Assembly (NCBI RefSeq): GCF_037201965.1
Contig: NZ_CP147518.1
Span: forward strand, 1,425,001-1,489,000
Length of the DNA stretch: 64,000 nucleotides
Source of the DNA: Spirosoma sp. SC4-14
GTDB lineage: Bacteria; Bacteroidota; Bacteroidia; Cytophagales; Spirosomataceae
Reading direction: 5' to 3'
Shown here: positions 51,319-60,700 of the stretch, piece by piece
Numbering within the stretch: position 1 is the first letter of the stretch
How the letters are laid out: each line of letters starts with the position of its first letter
Translations under genes and position numbers: made by a program
The notes under the pieces: model-generated
Seen by the model: only the letters and a program-made list of their open reading frames with translations
What the model was told of the DNA's origin: nothing
Databases searched by the model: none

Positions 51319-53979
51319 ATGCGCTACAGCCCACCCCAACTCGCTGACCGACTGCTTCGCTTCTTCCTGCCCGATGATCGGCTGGAGGAGGTGCTGGGTG
51401 ATCTGCACGAAGAATATCGCTGGCAGGTGAGTCGTGTGGGCGAGCGACGGGCACGCTGGCGCTACTGGCGCGATGTAATTGGATTCTTACTGCCCCGGGC
51501 TGGATGGCCGTTTGCCGTCAAACGAAAAGCGGTGGAGTCCACTGAACCAATTCGTCAAAATAGTCATCAACGATTCGATCCGTATTCAACAACTTCTTAT
51601 TTCAGTCCTGCTATGTTTCGCAACTATTTCCGAACAGCCTGGCGCAATCTGGTCAAGAACCGCTTTTATTCGCTCATCAACATGACGGGGCTGACCGCCG
51701 GTTTGGCCGTGGGTATCCTGATTCTGCTTTGGGTGCAGGATGAGCTGAGCTTCGACCGCTTTAACCATCAGTCGACTACCATTTATCGGCTCGAAAACTG
51801 GGCGGGTACCGGCGACAGTCGGCAAATCTGGACCTCTACCGTAGCGCCGATTGCCGTATTGGGGAAAAAAGAACTACCCGAAATCAAGGACGGGGTTCGG
51901 ATTTCGTACAACGGGATTTATACGCTGTTTAAATACCAGGACAAAACCGTCAACGAAACCGGTACGCACTTCGCCGACCCCAGCCTGTTTTCGGTATTCG
52001 ATTTCCCGCTTATTCAGGGCAATTCGGCCAATCCGTTTCCCGACAATCACTCCATTGTGCTGACCGAAAAGACGGCCAAACGCTATTTCGGCGACACAAA
52101 CCCGATTGGTAAAATCCTGGCCAGCAACAACAATACATCGTTTCGCGTCAGCGGTGTTATCCGGGATTTCCCGAAGAATTCGAGTATTCAGGGCGATATG
52201 GTATTACCCATTTCGCTGCTCTTCGACGAGATGTACCGGACCCGAACCGACGGCAGAAACAAAGACAACGACTTTTCGCAGTTCGATTACGAAACGTATC
52301 TGCTGCTTCAGTCCGGCACCGATCTCGATAAACTGACGGATAAACTGCGCAACATCCACCTCCGTAATAAACCCGACGATACCGACCTGACGTACCTGCT
52401 GCAGCCCCTTGCCGATATGCATCTATACCGAGCCGATGGCAGCCAGGGCGGTATCGAAACGGTGCGGATGTTTTCGGTGATAGCGCTGCTCATTCTGGTG
52501 ATTGCCTGTATCAATTACGTAAATCTGTCAACGGCCCGGTCGATGCTGCGGGCGAAGGAGGTTAGTATGCGGAAGATTGTGGGCGCGGCAAAAGGTCAGT
52601 TGTTCCTGCAGTTTGTGATCGAAACGGCGCTTCTATTTACGATGGCTGCCGTAGCCGCCCTCGGGTTGATTTATCTGCTCTTACCGGCTTACAATCAACT
52701 GACCGAAAAAGAACTGACGCTCGATTTTTCGGATTATCAAATCTGGCAGGTGATGGGCTTAACCATCGTCGGCACTCTCATCGCGTCGAGCATTTATCCG
52801 GCGCTGTTGCTTTCGTCCTTCGAGCCGCTCAAAGCGTTGAAAGGTCGCGTGTCGGCCCGGTTCAGTGAAGCCACTTTCCGAAAAGTGCTGGTGGTGGCGC
52901 AGTTTGCCGTAACGGTTATTTTGATCGCCAGCACCCTGATCATCCGCAATCAGTTGAACTACATTCGCTCAAAGGAATTAGGCTACGACAAAACGCACGT
53001 GTTTGCTTTCTTCATGCGCGATATGGGGCAGCACTACGATGCTGTTAAAGCTGAATTGCTGCATCAACCCGGTGTAGCCAGCATTACACGTTCCAGCTCA
53101 AATATTGTTCGGCTCAATTCGCAAACGGGCGATAACGAATGGGATGGGAAAGAGCAGGGCGAAACGATGTTTATGCGCCCGATGGCCATCGATAAAGACT
53201 TTATCCCGTTCTTCAAGATGAAGCTGATTGAAGGAGCCAATTTTACCGGCGCGGTAGCCGATTCAACCCATTTTATTCTGAACGAAACGGCCGTCAAAAC
53301 GGCGCGGCTGAAAAATCCGATTGGCAAAAAGTTCCGGCTTTGGAACCACAAAGGCACCATCGTTGGCGTGGTGAAAGACTTCCATTTTGCGTCGATGCGG
53401 CAGAAAATCGAGCCCGCCATCTTCTATTACGAACCGGACAATCTGAACGCGATGTACATCAAAACCACCGGAAGAGATGCTGAGAATGTTATTGCTTCGG
53501 CCCAAAAAGCCTGGAAGCAATACAACCCCGACTATCCATTCGACTACGCTTTTCTGGACGATGTATTCAACCGGCTTTACCAGTCGGAGCAAAAAACGGG
53601 GATGCTGTTCAATATGTTTGCGGGTATCGCCATCCTGATCTCCTGCCTGGGTCTGTTTGGACTGGCTACCTATACAGCGCAGGTGCGTACGCGCGAAATT
53701 GGCGTTCGGAAAGTACTGGGGGCCAGCGTTTCGGGGATTATTCAATTGTTAGCCAGAGACTTTGTAAAACTGGTGTTTTTCGCCATCCTGCTTGCTACAC
53801 CCATTGCCTGGTATACCATGAGTCTATGGCTGGAAGATTTCGCCTACCGCATCAACGTTCAATGGTGGGTTTTCGCCATAGCCGGTATACTGGCCCTGGT
53901 TATTGCGTTGCTAACGGTCAGTTTCCAAAGTATTAAAGCTGCCCTGATGAACCCCGTGAAGAGTTTGCGGTCTGAGTAG
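51319..53979 (+). CDS. Prefix-domain MacB-like ABC permease 11
   Basis: 886 residues from the ATG at 51319 (MRYSPPQLADRLLRFFLPDD). An ATG at 51265 would add 18 residues encoded by the junction sequence. The prefix is almost identical to that of permease 10 (GDLHEEYRWQVSRVGERRARW) but with an insertion before the internal Met at residue 99 (MFRNYFRTAWRNLVKN). The permease part is divergent: STARSMLRAKEVSMRKIVGAAKGQLFLQF has SMRK instead of G(I/V)RK. The second half has AQVRTREIGVRKVLGASVSGIIQLLARDF. It ends NPVKSLRSE. It lies 61 bp after permease 10. The clean prefix match with a divergent body suggests shuffling of the prefix. Confidence 0.92.
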   Translation: MRYSPPQLADRLLRFFLPDDRLEEVLGDLHEEYRWQVSRVGERRARWRYWRDVIGFLLPRAGWPFAVKRKAVESTEPIRQNSHQRFDPYSTTSYFSPAMFRNYFRTAWRNLVKNRFYSLINMTGLTAGLAVGILILLWVQDELSFDRFNHQSTTIYRLENWAGTGDSRQIWTSTVAPIAVLGKKELPEIKDGVRISYNGIYTLFKYQDKTVNETGTHFADPSLFSVFDFPLIQGNSANPFPDNHSIVLTEKTAKRYFGDTNPIGKILASNNNTSFRVSGVIRDFPKNSSIQGDMVLPISLLFDEMYRTRTDGRNKDNDFSQFDYETYLLLQSGTDLDKLTDKLRNIHLRNKPDDTDLTYLLQPLADMHLYRADGSQGGIETVRMFSVIALLILVIACINYVNLSTARSMLRAKEVSMRKIVGAAKGQLFLQFVIETALLFTMAAVAALGLIYLLLPAYNQLTEKELTLDFSDYQIWQVMGLTIVGTLIASSIYPALLLSSFEPLKALKGRVSARFSEATFRKVLVVAQFAVTVILIASTLIIRNQLNYIRSKELGYDKTHVFAFFMRDMGQHYDAVKAELLHQPGVASITRSSSNIVRLNSQTGDNEWDGKEQGETMFMRPMAIDKDFIPFFKMKLIEGANFTGAVADSTHFILNETAVKTARLKNPIGKKFRLWNHKGTIVGVVKDFHFASMRQKIEPAIFYYEPDNLNAMYIKTTGRDAENVIASAQKAWKQYNPDYPFDYAFLDDVFNRLYQSEQKTGMLFNMFAGIAILISCLGLFGLATYTAQVRTREIGVRKVLGASVSGIIQLLARDFVKLVFFAILLATPIAWYTMSLWLEDFAYRINVQWWVFAIAGILALVIALLTVSFQSIKAALMNPVKSLRSE

Positions 53980-54086
53980 AGACGCAATCCTGTGCGTCAG
54001 CAATTGGTTAGCATTAGCCCAAAACCAGCCGGTCAGGAGACGCCAAGGGGGGCCGGTCCGCCGGTGCGGTCTCTACATAAATAACC

Positions 54087-56723
54087 ATGAAACAACCACC
54101 TAAACTCGCTGATAAACTACTCCGATTTTTCCTGTCTGATGACCGGCTGGAGGAAGTGTTGGGGGATCTGCACGAGGAATACCACTGGCAGGTCAGCCGG
54201 GTGGGTGAGCGACGGGCATGCTGGCAGTACTGGCGCGATGTAATTGGTTTCCTGAAACCATTCGCAGTGAAGCGCAAGCCGGTAAACGGTACTCAGGGCT
54301 TCCCGCGTTTTGCCGATCATTCAATGACTTTTTTCCCCAATCCGATTATGCTACGAAACTATTTCTCCATCGCACTCCGCCAGTTGTGGAAAAATCCGCT
54401 GTTTAGCGGCCTCAACATTGTAGGGCTAACCGTTGGGCTGGCGGTCAGTACGTTTATTGCGCTCTACGTCTGGCACGAGTTCCACTACGACCGCTTCGAA
54501 CCCTTCGCCAACCGAACGTACCGGATTGTGTCGGCATCAAAATACGGGGAAAACGAAGTCTCCTTTCCCCAATTGCATCAGTCGTTTGGCAGCGAGGTTA
54601 AACGCCAGATTCCTGAAGTAGACGAAGTGGTTCGGTTTTCCAATGGCTTTGGCGACGTTGTTCTGCAATCGGATCAAAATCACCGGTTTAAAGAAACCAA
54701 TGTTGGGTATGCCGACGCGTCGATTATACCAGTCATGGGCCTTGAATTTTTGTATGGTAATCCTAAAACAGCGTTGAGCGAACCCGGTAGGATCATACTG
54801 ACCCGTCAACTGGCCGAGAAGTATTTCGGAGACCGGAATCCAGTCGGTAAATCGCTGACTTTCGATAAACATTTCCCACTTACAGTATCAGGGGTGCTGG
54901 ACGATTTACCGACCAACTCAGTCATTCAGTTCAACGGGCTGGTTTCGCTGTCGTCGATGCCTACGCTGGGTGATCGTCAACGCCACATTTATGAAAATGC
55001 TGGCTTTTTGAGTACTTATCTGGTCTTACGGCCCGATGCCCGAGTCAGTGACATCGAAAAGAAACTCGTGACGGTAAAAGCAGGCATCAAATTCATCGAT
55101 ATGTCGGCCCGCTATTATCTTGAAGCCTTACCTACGCTACACCTGGACGCTCGCGGAGCGCCGGGCGACTCCCGACAGTCGCTGTATATTCTGCTGACGG
55201 TGGCGCTGGTTATTCTGACGCTGGCCATCATCAACTACATCAGCCTGACCACCGCCCGGGCAACCAAACGGTCACGCGAAGTCGGTATTCGTAAAGCCAT
55301 TGGCGGGCAGCGCAGTGAGTTGATCGGGCAATTCTTTCTGGAATCATTCCTGACCACTACACTGGCCTTTGCGTTGTCGCTGGCTCTGCTTCAGGCGTTG
55401 TTCCCGTGGGCCAACCATGCGCTGGATTTGCAGATGGATAACCGGGTGCTGGCGCAGGGACCGTATTGGAGACTGATGCTTGGCCTTTGGCTGATTTGCT
55501 CGCTGCTGGCGGGTGGCTATCCGGCGCTGTTGCTATCTGGTTTTCGGCCAGCACTCGTACTGAAAGGATCAACCAACTGGCGACAGAGCGGGGTCGGCAT
55601 TCGGCGGGTTTTCACAACCGTTCAGTTTACGGCCTCCATCGGACTATTGATTTGCAGCCTGGTGCTTTACACACAGATGCGGTTTCTGCGTACTAAAAAT
55701 CTTGGACTGAACCGATCTCAGGTGGTCGCGCTTCAGATCGACAACGAAATGATCCCTCAATTTACGGGCTTGCGCAACGCTGTTCGGCAATGGGCGGGTG
55801 AGGAAAATGTGGCTACAACTAATGCCAAGCTATTCACGGACAACATCATGATCTATTTTCAGAATACGGAGAAAACAAAGAGACAACTCATGGTATATGC
55901 ACTGACTGTCGACAAACGCTTTTTCGACATGATGGGCATTCAGTGGAAATACAGTCCGCTAGGTTGGGAAAAAGGAATTGTAACCCGTGAGCTAACTATT
56001 TATAACCAGACCGTACTTAACGAAGCGGATATAAAAGGAAACCCACTCCAGCAGGCTGCTCCTTTTAAAGGTCAAACTACCGATGGTGTTGTGGCTGATT
56101 TTCATGTAAAGAGCCTTCGTGGATTACCTACCCCTATGATGCTCACCGTTGTGAGTGATACCAACCGGTCGATTCTGGCCAATGGCGGCTACTTACTGGT
56201 TCGGCTGAATCCGCATACCAATGTGCCTGATGCGCTTGACCAACTCAAAAAAATCTACGATCAGGCCCGTCCAACGGTGCCCTTCGACTACTATTTTCTG
56301 GATGATGCCTACAATAAGCTCTATGCGAAAGAAGAACGGCTGATGCGACTATTCAACGGGTTTACAGCGCTGACGTTGCTGGTGGCCTGTCTGGGGCTTT
56401 TAGGGTTGATGACCTTTTCGGTAGAAGTACGCACGAAAGAAATTGGCGTTCGGAAAGTGCTGGGCGCATCGGTAGGCGGTATTGTGCTGCTGCTCTCCAA
56501 AGATTTTCTTAAACTCGTGCTGCTGGCTATTTTAATTGCCTCACCGATAGCGTGGTGGGCCATGAACAAATGGCTACAGAGCTTTGCCTATAAGATCGAC
56601 ATTGCCTGGTGGGTCTTCGCCCTGGCCGGTGGGCTGGCCGTTAGTATTGCCCTGCTCACAATCAGTTTCCAGAGCATAAAAGCCGCCCTTACTAATCCGG
56701 TAAAAAGTTTGCGGTCTGAATAA
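54087..56723 (+). CDS. Prefix-domain MacB-like ABC permease 12
   Basis: 878 residues. The prefix is MKQPPKLADKLLRFFLSDD, EEVLGDLHEEYHWQVSRVGE, with internal Met88 starting MLRNYFSIALRQLWKNPLF. The body has HEFHYDRFEPFANRTYRIV after TM1 and IINYISLTTARATKRSREVGIRKAIGGQRSELIGQFF in the coupling region. The second half has EVRTKEIGVRKVLGASVGGIVLLLSKDF, ending NPVKSLRSE. The second periplasmic domain is shortened and lacks the DGRDF-type motif found in the others (it reads FDMMGIQWKYSPLGWEKG). The 107-bp gap before it is an inverted repeat bounded by tagagac and gtctcta. Confidence 0.92.
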   Translation: MKQPPKLADKLLRFFLSDDRLEEVLGDLHEEYHWQVSRVGERRACWQYWRDVIGFLKPFAVKRKPVNGTQGFPRFADHSMTFFPNPIMLRNYFSIALRQLWKNPLFSGLNIVGLTVGLAVSTFIALYVWHEFHYDRFEPFANRTYRIVSASKYGENEVSFPQLHQSFGSEVKRQIPEVDEVVRFSNGFGDVVLQSDQNHRFKETNVGYADASIIPVMGLEFLYGNPKTALSEPGRIILTRQLAEKYFGDRNPVGKSLTFDKHFPLTVSGVLDDLPTNSVIQFNGLVSLSSMPTLGDRQRHIYENAGFLSTYLVLRPDARVSDIEKKLVTVKAGIKFIDMSARYYLEALPTLHLDARGAPGDSRQSLYILLTVALVILTLAIINYISLTTARATKRSREVGIRKAIGGQRSELIGQFFLESFLTTTLAFALSLALLQALFPWANHALDLQMDNRVLAQGPYWRLMLGLWLICSLLAGGYPALLLSGFRPALVLKGSTNWRQSGVGIRRVFTTVQFTASIGLLICSLVLYTQMRFLRTKNLGLNRSQVVALQIDNEMIPQFTGLRNAVRQWAGEENVATTNAKLFTDNIMIYFQNTEKTKRQLMVYALTVDKRFFDMMGIQWKYSPLGWEKGIVTRELTIYNQTVLNEADIKGNPLQQAAPFKGQTTDGVVADFHVKSLRGLPTPMMLTVVSDTNRSILANGGYLLVRLNPHTNVPDALDQLKKIYDQARPTVPFDYYFLDDAYNKLYAKEERLMRLFNGFTALTLLVACLGLLGLMTFSVEVRTKEIGVRKVLGASVGGIVLLLSKDFLKLVLLAILIASPIAWWAMNKWLQSFAYKIDIAWWVFALAGGLAVSIALLTISFQSIKAALTNPVKSLRSE

Positions 56724-56787
56724 TGCATGGATGGCAGGGTGTAGCGGGGATGGCAGGGGCGCGGGGAACAACGCCTGCTATGCCCGG

Positions 56788-57261
56788 CTATCCCTGCGCG
56801 AAGCCACCCTGCCTGATCAGAATGAACGAGGCCAGTTCGGCAAGCAGTAGGTTATAATGAGTGGCTGATATACCACCTAACATATACGCCAGAAAAATTT
56901 CATCGGCCAGGATGAAGGCAGCCCATAAACCAATTGTAAAACCGAATGCCTGATGAATACTGATCTTTTGCGTAGGGTTTTGGCGGAAAACGGCTGCGAA
57001 TGCTTTCCAGAAAAGGAATGCACCAATGCCCTCCCAGAGTATAACCCCGGCAAAAAACAGAATCGATAACCAGACTGGTGATTGATAAATAGCCACCACC
57101 CGGACAATAAGCGTATAATTCCCTGACGCAAACGGCCAGTTGGCCGGAAGCAGCGACAGCGCTTTGAGTGCATCGGCCGTATTACTCAGCCACACAATGG
57201 AAAAATAAAGTGCCCAGAAAAGCATTAATCCAGCCCGAATACGGTTGTCGATGGTTTGCAT
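56788..57261 (-). CDS. Four-TM membrane protein of unknown function
   Basis: 157 residues with four hydrophobic segments (about 10-27, 55-80, 100-120, 130-150) and little soluble mass. Motifs include MLFWALYFSIVWLSNTADALK and FAGVILWEGIGAFLFWKAF. I do not recognise a characterised family, though similar small integral proteins occur widely as hypothetical proteins. It is antisense to the array and convergent with permease 12; a GC-rich inverted repeat (56723-56810) separates them. Its upstream region, 268 bp to permease 13, is a divergent promoter area without the TGTCCR palindrome. Confidence 0.72.
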   Translation of the reverse strand: MQTIDNRIRAGLMLFWALYFSIVWLSNTADALKALSLLPANWPFASGNYTLIVRVVAIYQSPVWLSILFFAGVILWEGIGAFLFWKAFAAVFRQNPTQKISIHQAFGFTIGLWAAFILADEIFLAYMLGGISATHYNLLLAELASFILIRQGGFAQG

Positions 57262-57529
57262 GAATGGTCTGTGATAAATGCCGGGAATATAGCGTTTTAT
57301 GTTGTCATGCAGGGCGTTGGTTCACTGTTATATAGCAATGTTTGATGGGTTGGGAAGAGACAAGGTGAATTTTTTTGAGCGAGCCTGCAACGAACTCCAC
57401 CTCAAAGTCATCTTTAGTACATCAGGCTGAAAATGGGGAGCGCGGTGTGTGGTAGCCAGGGGTTAAACTGTTCCCCGGCTATCTGCCCGTGCTCCGCATT
57501 TTGCCACCACTCACACTACTCGAACGGTC

Positions 57530-59884
57530 ATGCTCCGAAACTATTTCAAAATTGCCTGGCGCAACATCATCAGGAACAAAACATTTTCTTTTATCAATGT
57601 GCTGGGGCTGGCATTAGGCATGACCGGTAGTTTGCTGATTCTCTTATGGGTGCAGAACGAGCGTAGCATCGATCAGTTTCATGCTAATGGCCCCCGGATT
57701 TATCAGGTACTTGAAAACCAGCAGTGGACAGGCAACGATATTAGTACAACACCCGCTACGCCAGGTCCGTTGGCAGCAGCCTTAACAGCCGAAATACCAG
57801 AAATTGAAAAAAGCGTTAAGATAACCTGGGAAGAAGAGCATTTGCTAACTGTTGGCGAAAAAGCCTATAAAGAAAAAGGTCGCTATGCGAGTCGTGATCT
57901 GTTTCAGATTTTTTCGTTTCCGTTGGTTCAGGGTAATCCAAAAACGGCCATTGCGGGACCTTCGTCCATTGTTATTTCCGAAAAAGTAGCCATGAAACTC
58001 TTCGGCCGAACCAACGTAGTAGGCCAAACGATTCGCGTCGATAATAAAGACGATTATCAAATAACGGGTGTTGTGCAGGATATTCCGGCCACATCGTCGC
58101 TGAAGTTCGATTTTGTATTGCCCGAAGAGCCATACGAGAAACAGAATGAGTGGCTCACCAAATGGGATAACAATGGGATTCGAACGTTTGCGCTCCTGCA
58201 TGCCAATGCAGATAGGGATGCCGTCAATAAGAAAATTCTGAACTTCGTTAAGAAGCACGACAAAAACGTGACCACCATCACCACGTTTCTGTTTCCGTAT
58301 GAGGCTGCCTACCTCCAGTCGAAATTCACTAATGGAAAGCCCGATGGTGGCCGCATTGAATACGTTCACCTGTTCACGGTTGTGGCGGTTTTTCTGCTGA
58401 TTATTGCCTGTATCAACTTCATGAATCTGGCCACGGCCCGATCGGCAAAACGGGCTAAAGAAGTAGGTATTCGGAAAGTGGTAGGTGCCGAACGTAGTTA
58501 CCTGATCGGGCAGTTTGTGGGCGAAGCGATGCTGATGGCGTTGATGTCGCTATTGATTGCGATTGTTCTGACGCAACTGCTTTTGTCTCCGTTCAATACA
58601 CTTACCGAAAAACACATTTCCATTCAATACAGCAGTCCGTTCTACTGGTTAACCTTGCTGAGTCTGGCTCTGATAACGGGCATTGTAGCGGGCAGTTATC
58701 CGGCTTTATTTCTGTCGTCGCTCCAACCGATTAAGGTCCTGAAAGGAACATTGCGGTTTAAGGCCGGTGCCGTTTTCCTGCGGCAGGGACTCGTGGTATT
58801 TCAGTTTGCTTTGTCGCTGCTGCTGATTATCGGAACGCTTATTGCCGGGCGACAGGTCGATTATATCCGTACCAAAAATCTGGGACTTGACCGCGAAAAT
58901 GTGATCTATATGAGCCTGGAAGGCGATTTGTCCAAGCGGTTCGACTCGTTCCGGGAAGAGTTGCTGCGGGCCCCCGGTATTCAGAATGTATCGTCGGCGG
59001 GCAATGATCCGATGGCTATCGGTAGTTCAACAATCGGGGTCGAATGGAAAGGCAAACCGGAGGGAGATAAAACCCTGTTCACAAATATGGGCGTCAGCTA
59101 CGATTTCGTCAAAACGATGAAAATCAAACTACTGGGCGGTCGCGAGTTTTCGAAAGGTTTCGTAACCGACAGCACCAACTACCTGGTCAACGAAGAAGCC
59201 GCCCGCCGAATGGGTATGAAAGACCCGGTTGGACAGGATTTGAAATTCTGGGGCAGATCTGGCAAGATTATCGGTCTGATGAAAAACTTCCATGTCAACT
59301 CGCTTCGGGTGGCCATCGAACCGCTGATTCTTCGGCTCGATTCAACAAACTATACGCTGTTGGTTCGCACGTATCCGGGGCAAACTGAGCAGGCATTGAA
59401 AAGTATGGAGCGGTTGGCGAAACAGTTTAATCCCGCCTATCCGTTTGCCTATCGTTTTGCCGATGAGAGCTTCCGGGAGCAGTACAAAAGTGAAACGCTG
59501 GTAGGTAAACTGGCGAATTACTTTGCCATCATTGCCATTTTCATTGCCTGCCTGGGGCTGTTTGGTCTGGCAATGTTTACGGCCGAGCAGCGGACGAAAG
59601 AAATTGGCGTTCGGAAAGTACTAGGCGCATCAGTGCCCAGTATTGTGCTGCTGCTCTCGCGCGATTTCCTGAAACTGGTGCTGATTTCTATTTTCATTGC
59701 GTCGCCCATTGCCTGGTATGTCATGAACCAATGGCTCGACAACTATGTCTACAGGATCGGGGTTGAATGGTGGGTGTTTTTGCTGGCAGGTATATTGGCC
59801 ATTGCAATTGCACAACTAACAGTTAGCTATCAAAGTATTAGAGCTGCATTGATGAATCCGGTAAAATCGCTTCGATCAGAATAG
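57530..59884 (+). CDS. MacB-like FtsX-fold ABC permease 13 (no prefix)
   Basis: 784 residues, MLRNYFKIAWRNIIRNKTF to NPVKSLRSE, the shortest of the set. Its first domain (TPATPGPLAAALTAEIPEIE, VGEKAYKEKGRYASRD) makes it the closest paralogue here of permease 1. The coupling helices are RAKEVGIRKVVGAERSYLIGQF and EQRTKEIGVRKVLGASVPSIVLLLSRDF. It is alone between the antisense membrane protein and the next sigma-54 unit, with no TGTCCR site in its 268-bp upstream region. A G-rich inverted stretch (about 57433-57500) precedes the start. Confidence 0.92.
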   Translation: MLRNYFKIAWRNIIRNKTFSFINVLGLALGMTGSLLILLWVQNERSIDQFHANGPRIYQVLENQQWTGNDISTTPATPGPLAAALTAEIPEIEKSVKITWEEEHLLTVGEKAYKEKGRYASRDLFQIFSFPLVQGNPKTAIAGPSSIVISEKVAMKLFGRTNVVGQTIRVDNKDDYQITGVVQDIPATSSLKFDFVLPEEPYEKQNEWLTKWDNNGIRTFALLHANADRDAVNKKILNFVKKHDKNVTTITTFLFPYEAAYLQSKFTNGKPDGGRIEYVHLFTVVAVFLLIIACINFMNLATARSAKRAKEVGIRKVVGAERSYLIGQFVGEAMLMALMSLLIAIVLTQLLLSPFNTLTEKHISIQYSSPFYWLTLLSLALITGIVAGSYPALFLSSLQPIKVLKGTLRFKAGAVFLRQGLVVFQFALSLLLIIGTLIAGRQVDYIRTKNLGLDRENVIYMSLEGDLSKRFDSFREELLRAPGIQNVSSAGNDPMAIGSSTIGVEWKGKPEGDKTLFTNMGVSYDFVKTMKIKLLGGREFSKGFVTDSTNYLVNEEAARRMGMKDPVGQDLKFWGRSGKIIGLMKNFHVNSLRVAIEPLILRLDSTNYTLLVRTYPGQTEQALKSMERLAKQFNPAYPFAYRFADESFREQYKSETLVGKLANYFAIIAIFIACLGLFGLAMFTAEQRTKEIGVRKVLGASVPSIVLLLSRDFLKLVLISIFIASPIAWYVMNQWLDNYVYRIGVEWWVFLLAGILAIAIAQLTVSYQSIRAALMNPVKSLRSE

Positions 59885-59950
59885 GCTGGAGCGACGGACT
59901 TAGGGCTATTGCTTGTTCGTGATTGTATCGCGGATGCTGGAGGTACGCGT

Positions 59951-59983
59951 CTGCGACGCTCATACGGTTGCGTAGCGTCGCAG
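59951..59983. terminator. Hairpin after permease 13
   Basis: The arms ctgcgacgct (59951-59960) and agcgtcgcag (59974-59983) are perfect complements around a 13-nt loop, 67 bp after the permease 13 stop. There is no U-tract; termination is plausible, not certain. Confidence 0.5.
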
Positions 59984-59991
59984 ATGTGTAT

Positions 59992-60029
59992 CGTTCACTA
60001 TCGGACGGAGGTATGTCCAGAAACGGACA
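59992..60029. promoter_or_regulatory. Enhancer-like palindrome 5 (TGTCCA-GAAA-CGGACA) with upstream half site
   Basis: The core TGTCCAGAAACGGACA spans 60014-60029. A second right half, CGGAC, at 60002 lies 22 bp upstream of the core's, the same offset as in site 1. The core centre is 85.5 bp from the -12 position of the promoter at 60093. Confidence 0.76.
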
Positions 60030-60092
60030 TTCATAGCGTAAGCGATAATCAAAAAAAGGCTTTTTGGGGCTGTTTAGGTATTATTGGGTAGT

Positions 60093-60108
60093 TGGCACCG
60101 CATTTGAT
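60093..60108 (+). promoter_or_regulatory. Sigma-54 -24/-12 promoter of second PadR/permease unit
   Basis: TGGCACCGCATTTGAT matches TGGCACG-N4-TTGCW except at one -24 base and the -12 C (A here). The transcript start is expected near 60119, 18 bp before the PadR ATG, almost the same leader length as at the first PadR gene. Confidence 0.72.
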
Positions 60109-60136
60109 CGACATTATCGTATAAAATAACCAGGCC

Positions 60137-60472
60137 ATGAAACGAACCTTTCTTGGGGAGTTTGAAGAAGTTGTACTGCTAACGGTTGCCATTCTGGACG
60201 AGGGCGCCTATGGCGTTACGGTCACGCAGGAAATTGAGCAGAAAACCGGACGTGCTGTGGGTTTTAGCACCGTTCATACGACACTGCAACGGCTGGAAGA
60301 GAAAGGCTTTCTGGCATCGCACATGGGCGGAGCCACAGCCGAGCGTGGCGGCCGACGGAAACGTTTTTTTACGATCACGGCGGCTGGTCGGAAAGCATTG
60401 GCTGAGGTGAAGCAAACGCGTGAACAATTGTGGAATGCCCTTCCACCAGAGACATTGCAATTGATGGTCTGA
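60137..60472 (+). CDS. PadR-family transcriptional regulator
   Basis: 111 residues: MKRTFLGEFEEVVLLTVAIL, AYGVTVTQEIEQKTGRAV, STVHTTLQRLEEKGFLASHMG, wing AERGGRRKRFFTITAAGRKAL. It is a paralogue of the regulator at 48229 with the same position behind a TGTCCR/sigma-54 module and ahead of a prefix-domain permease. The recognition helix differs (FSTVHTTLQR versus LNQIHSALDR), so the two may bind different operators or ligands. The stop lies at the very start of the 230-bp direct repeat. Confidence 0.9.
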   Translation: MKRTFLGEFEEVVLLTVAILDEGAYGVTVTQEIEQKTGRAVGFSTVHTTLQRLEEKGFLASHMGGATAERGGRRKRFFTITAAGRKALAEVKQTREQLWNALPPETLQLMV

Positions 60473-60700
60473 ATAAATGGCATAGTGCATAGGGTTGTAA
60501 GAATCTGCGTCTTCTTTCTCTATGCCCCAAGCCCCAAGTCCTATGCACTACACACCACCCCGTTTTGCCACCTGGCTGCTGGAGTTGTTCGGCCACCCCG
60601 ACACGGGGGAGGAGGTGCAGGGCGATTTGCTGGAATTGTATGTTTACTGGGTTGCAACGGTGGGCAAACGGAAGGCCGATTGGCGGTATAGTTGGAGTGT
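60471..60700. repeat. 230-bp perfect direct repeat, copy 1
   Basis: Identical to 63207-63436. It covers the junction sequence and the first 158 bp of a prefix-domain permease gene. Beyond it the two copies diverge at once in the permease body. The offset of 2736 bp equals about one gene length, as expected for unequal crossing-over or gene conversion. Confidence 0.92.
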
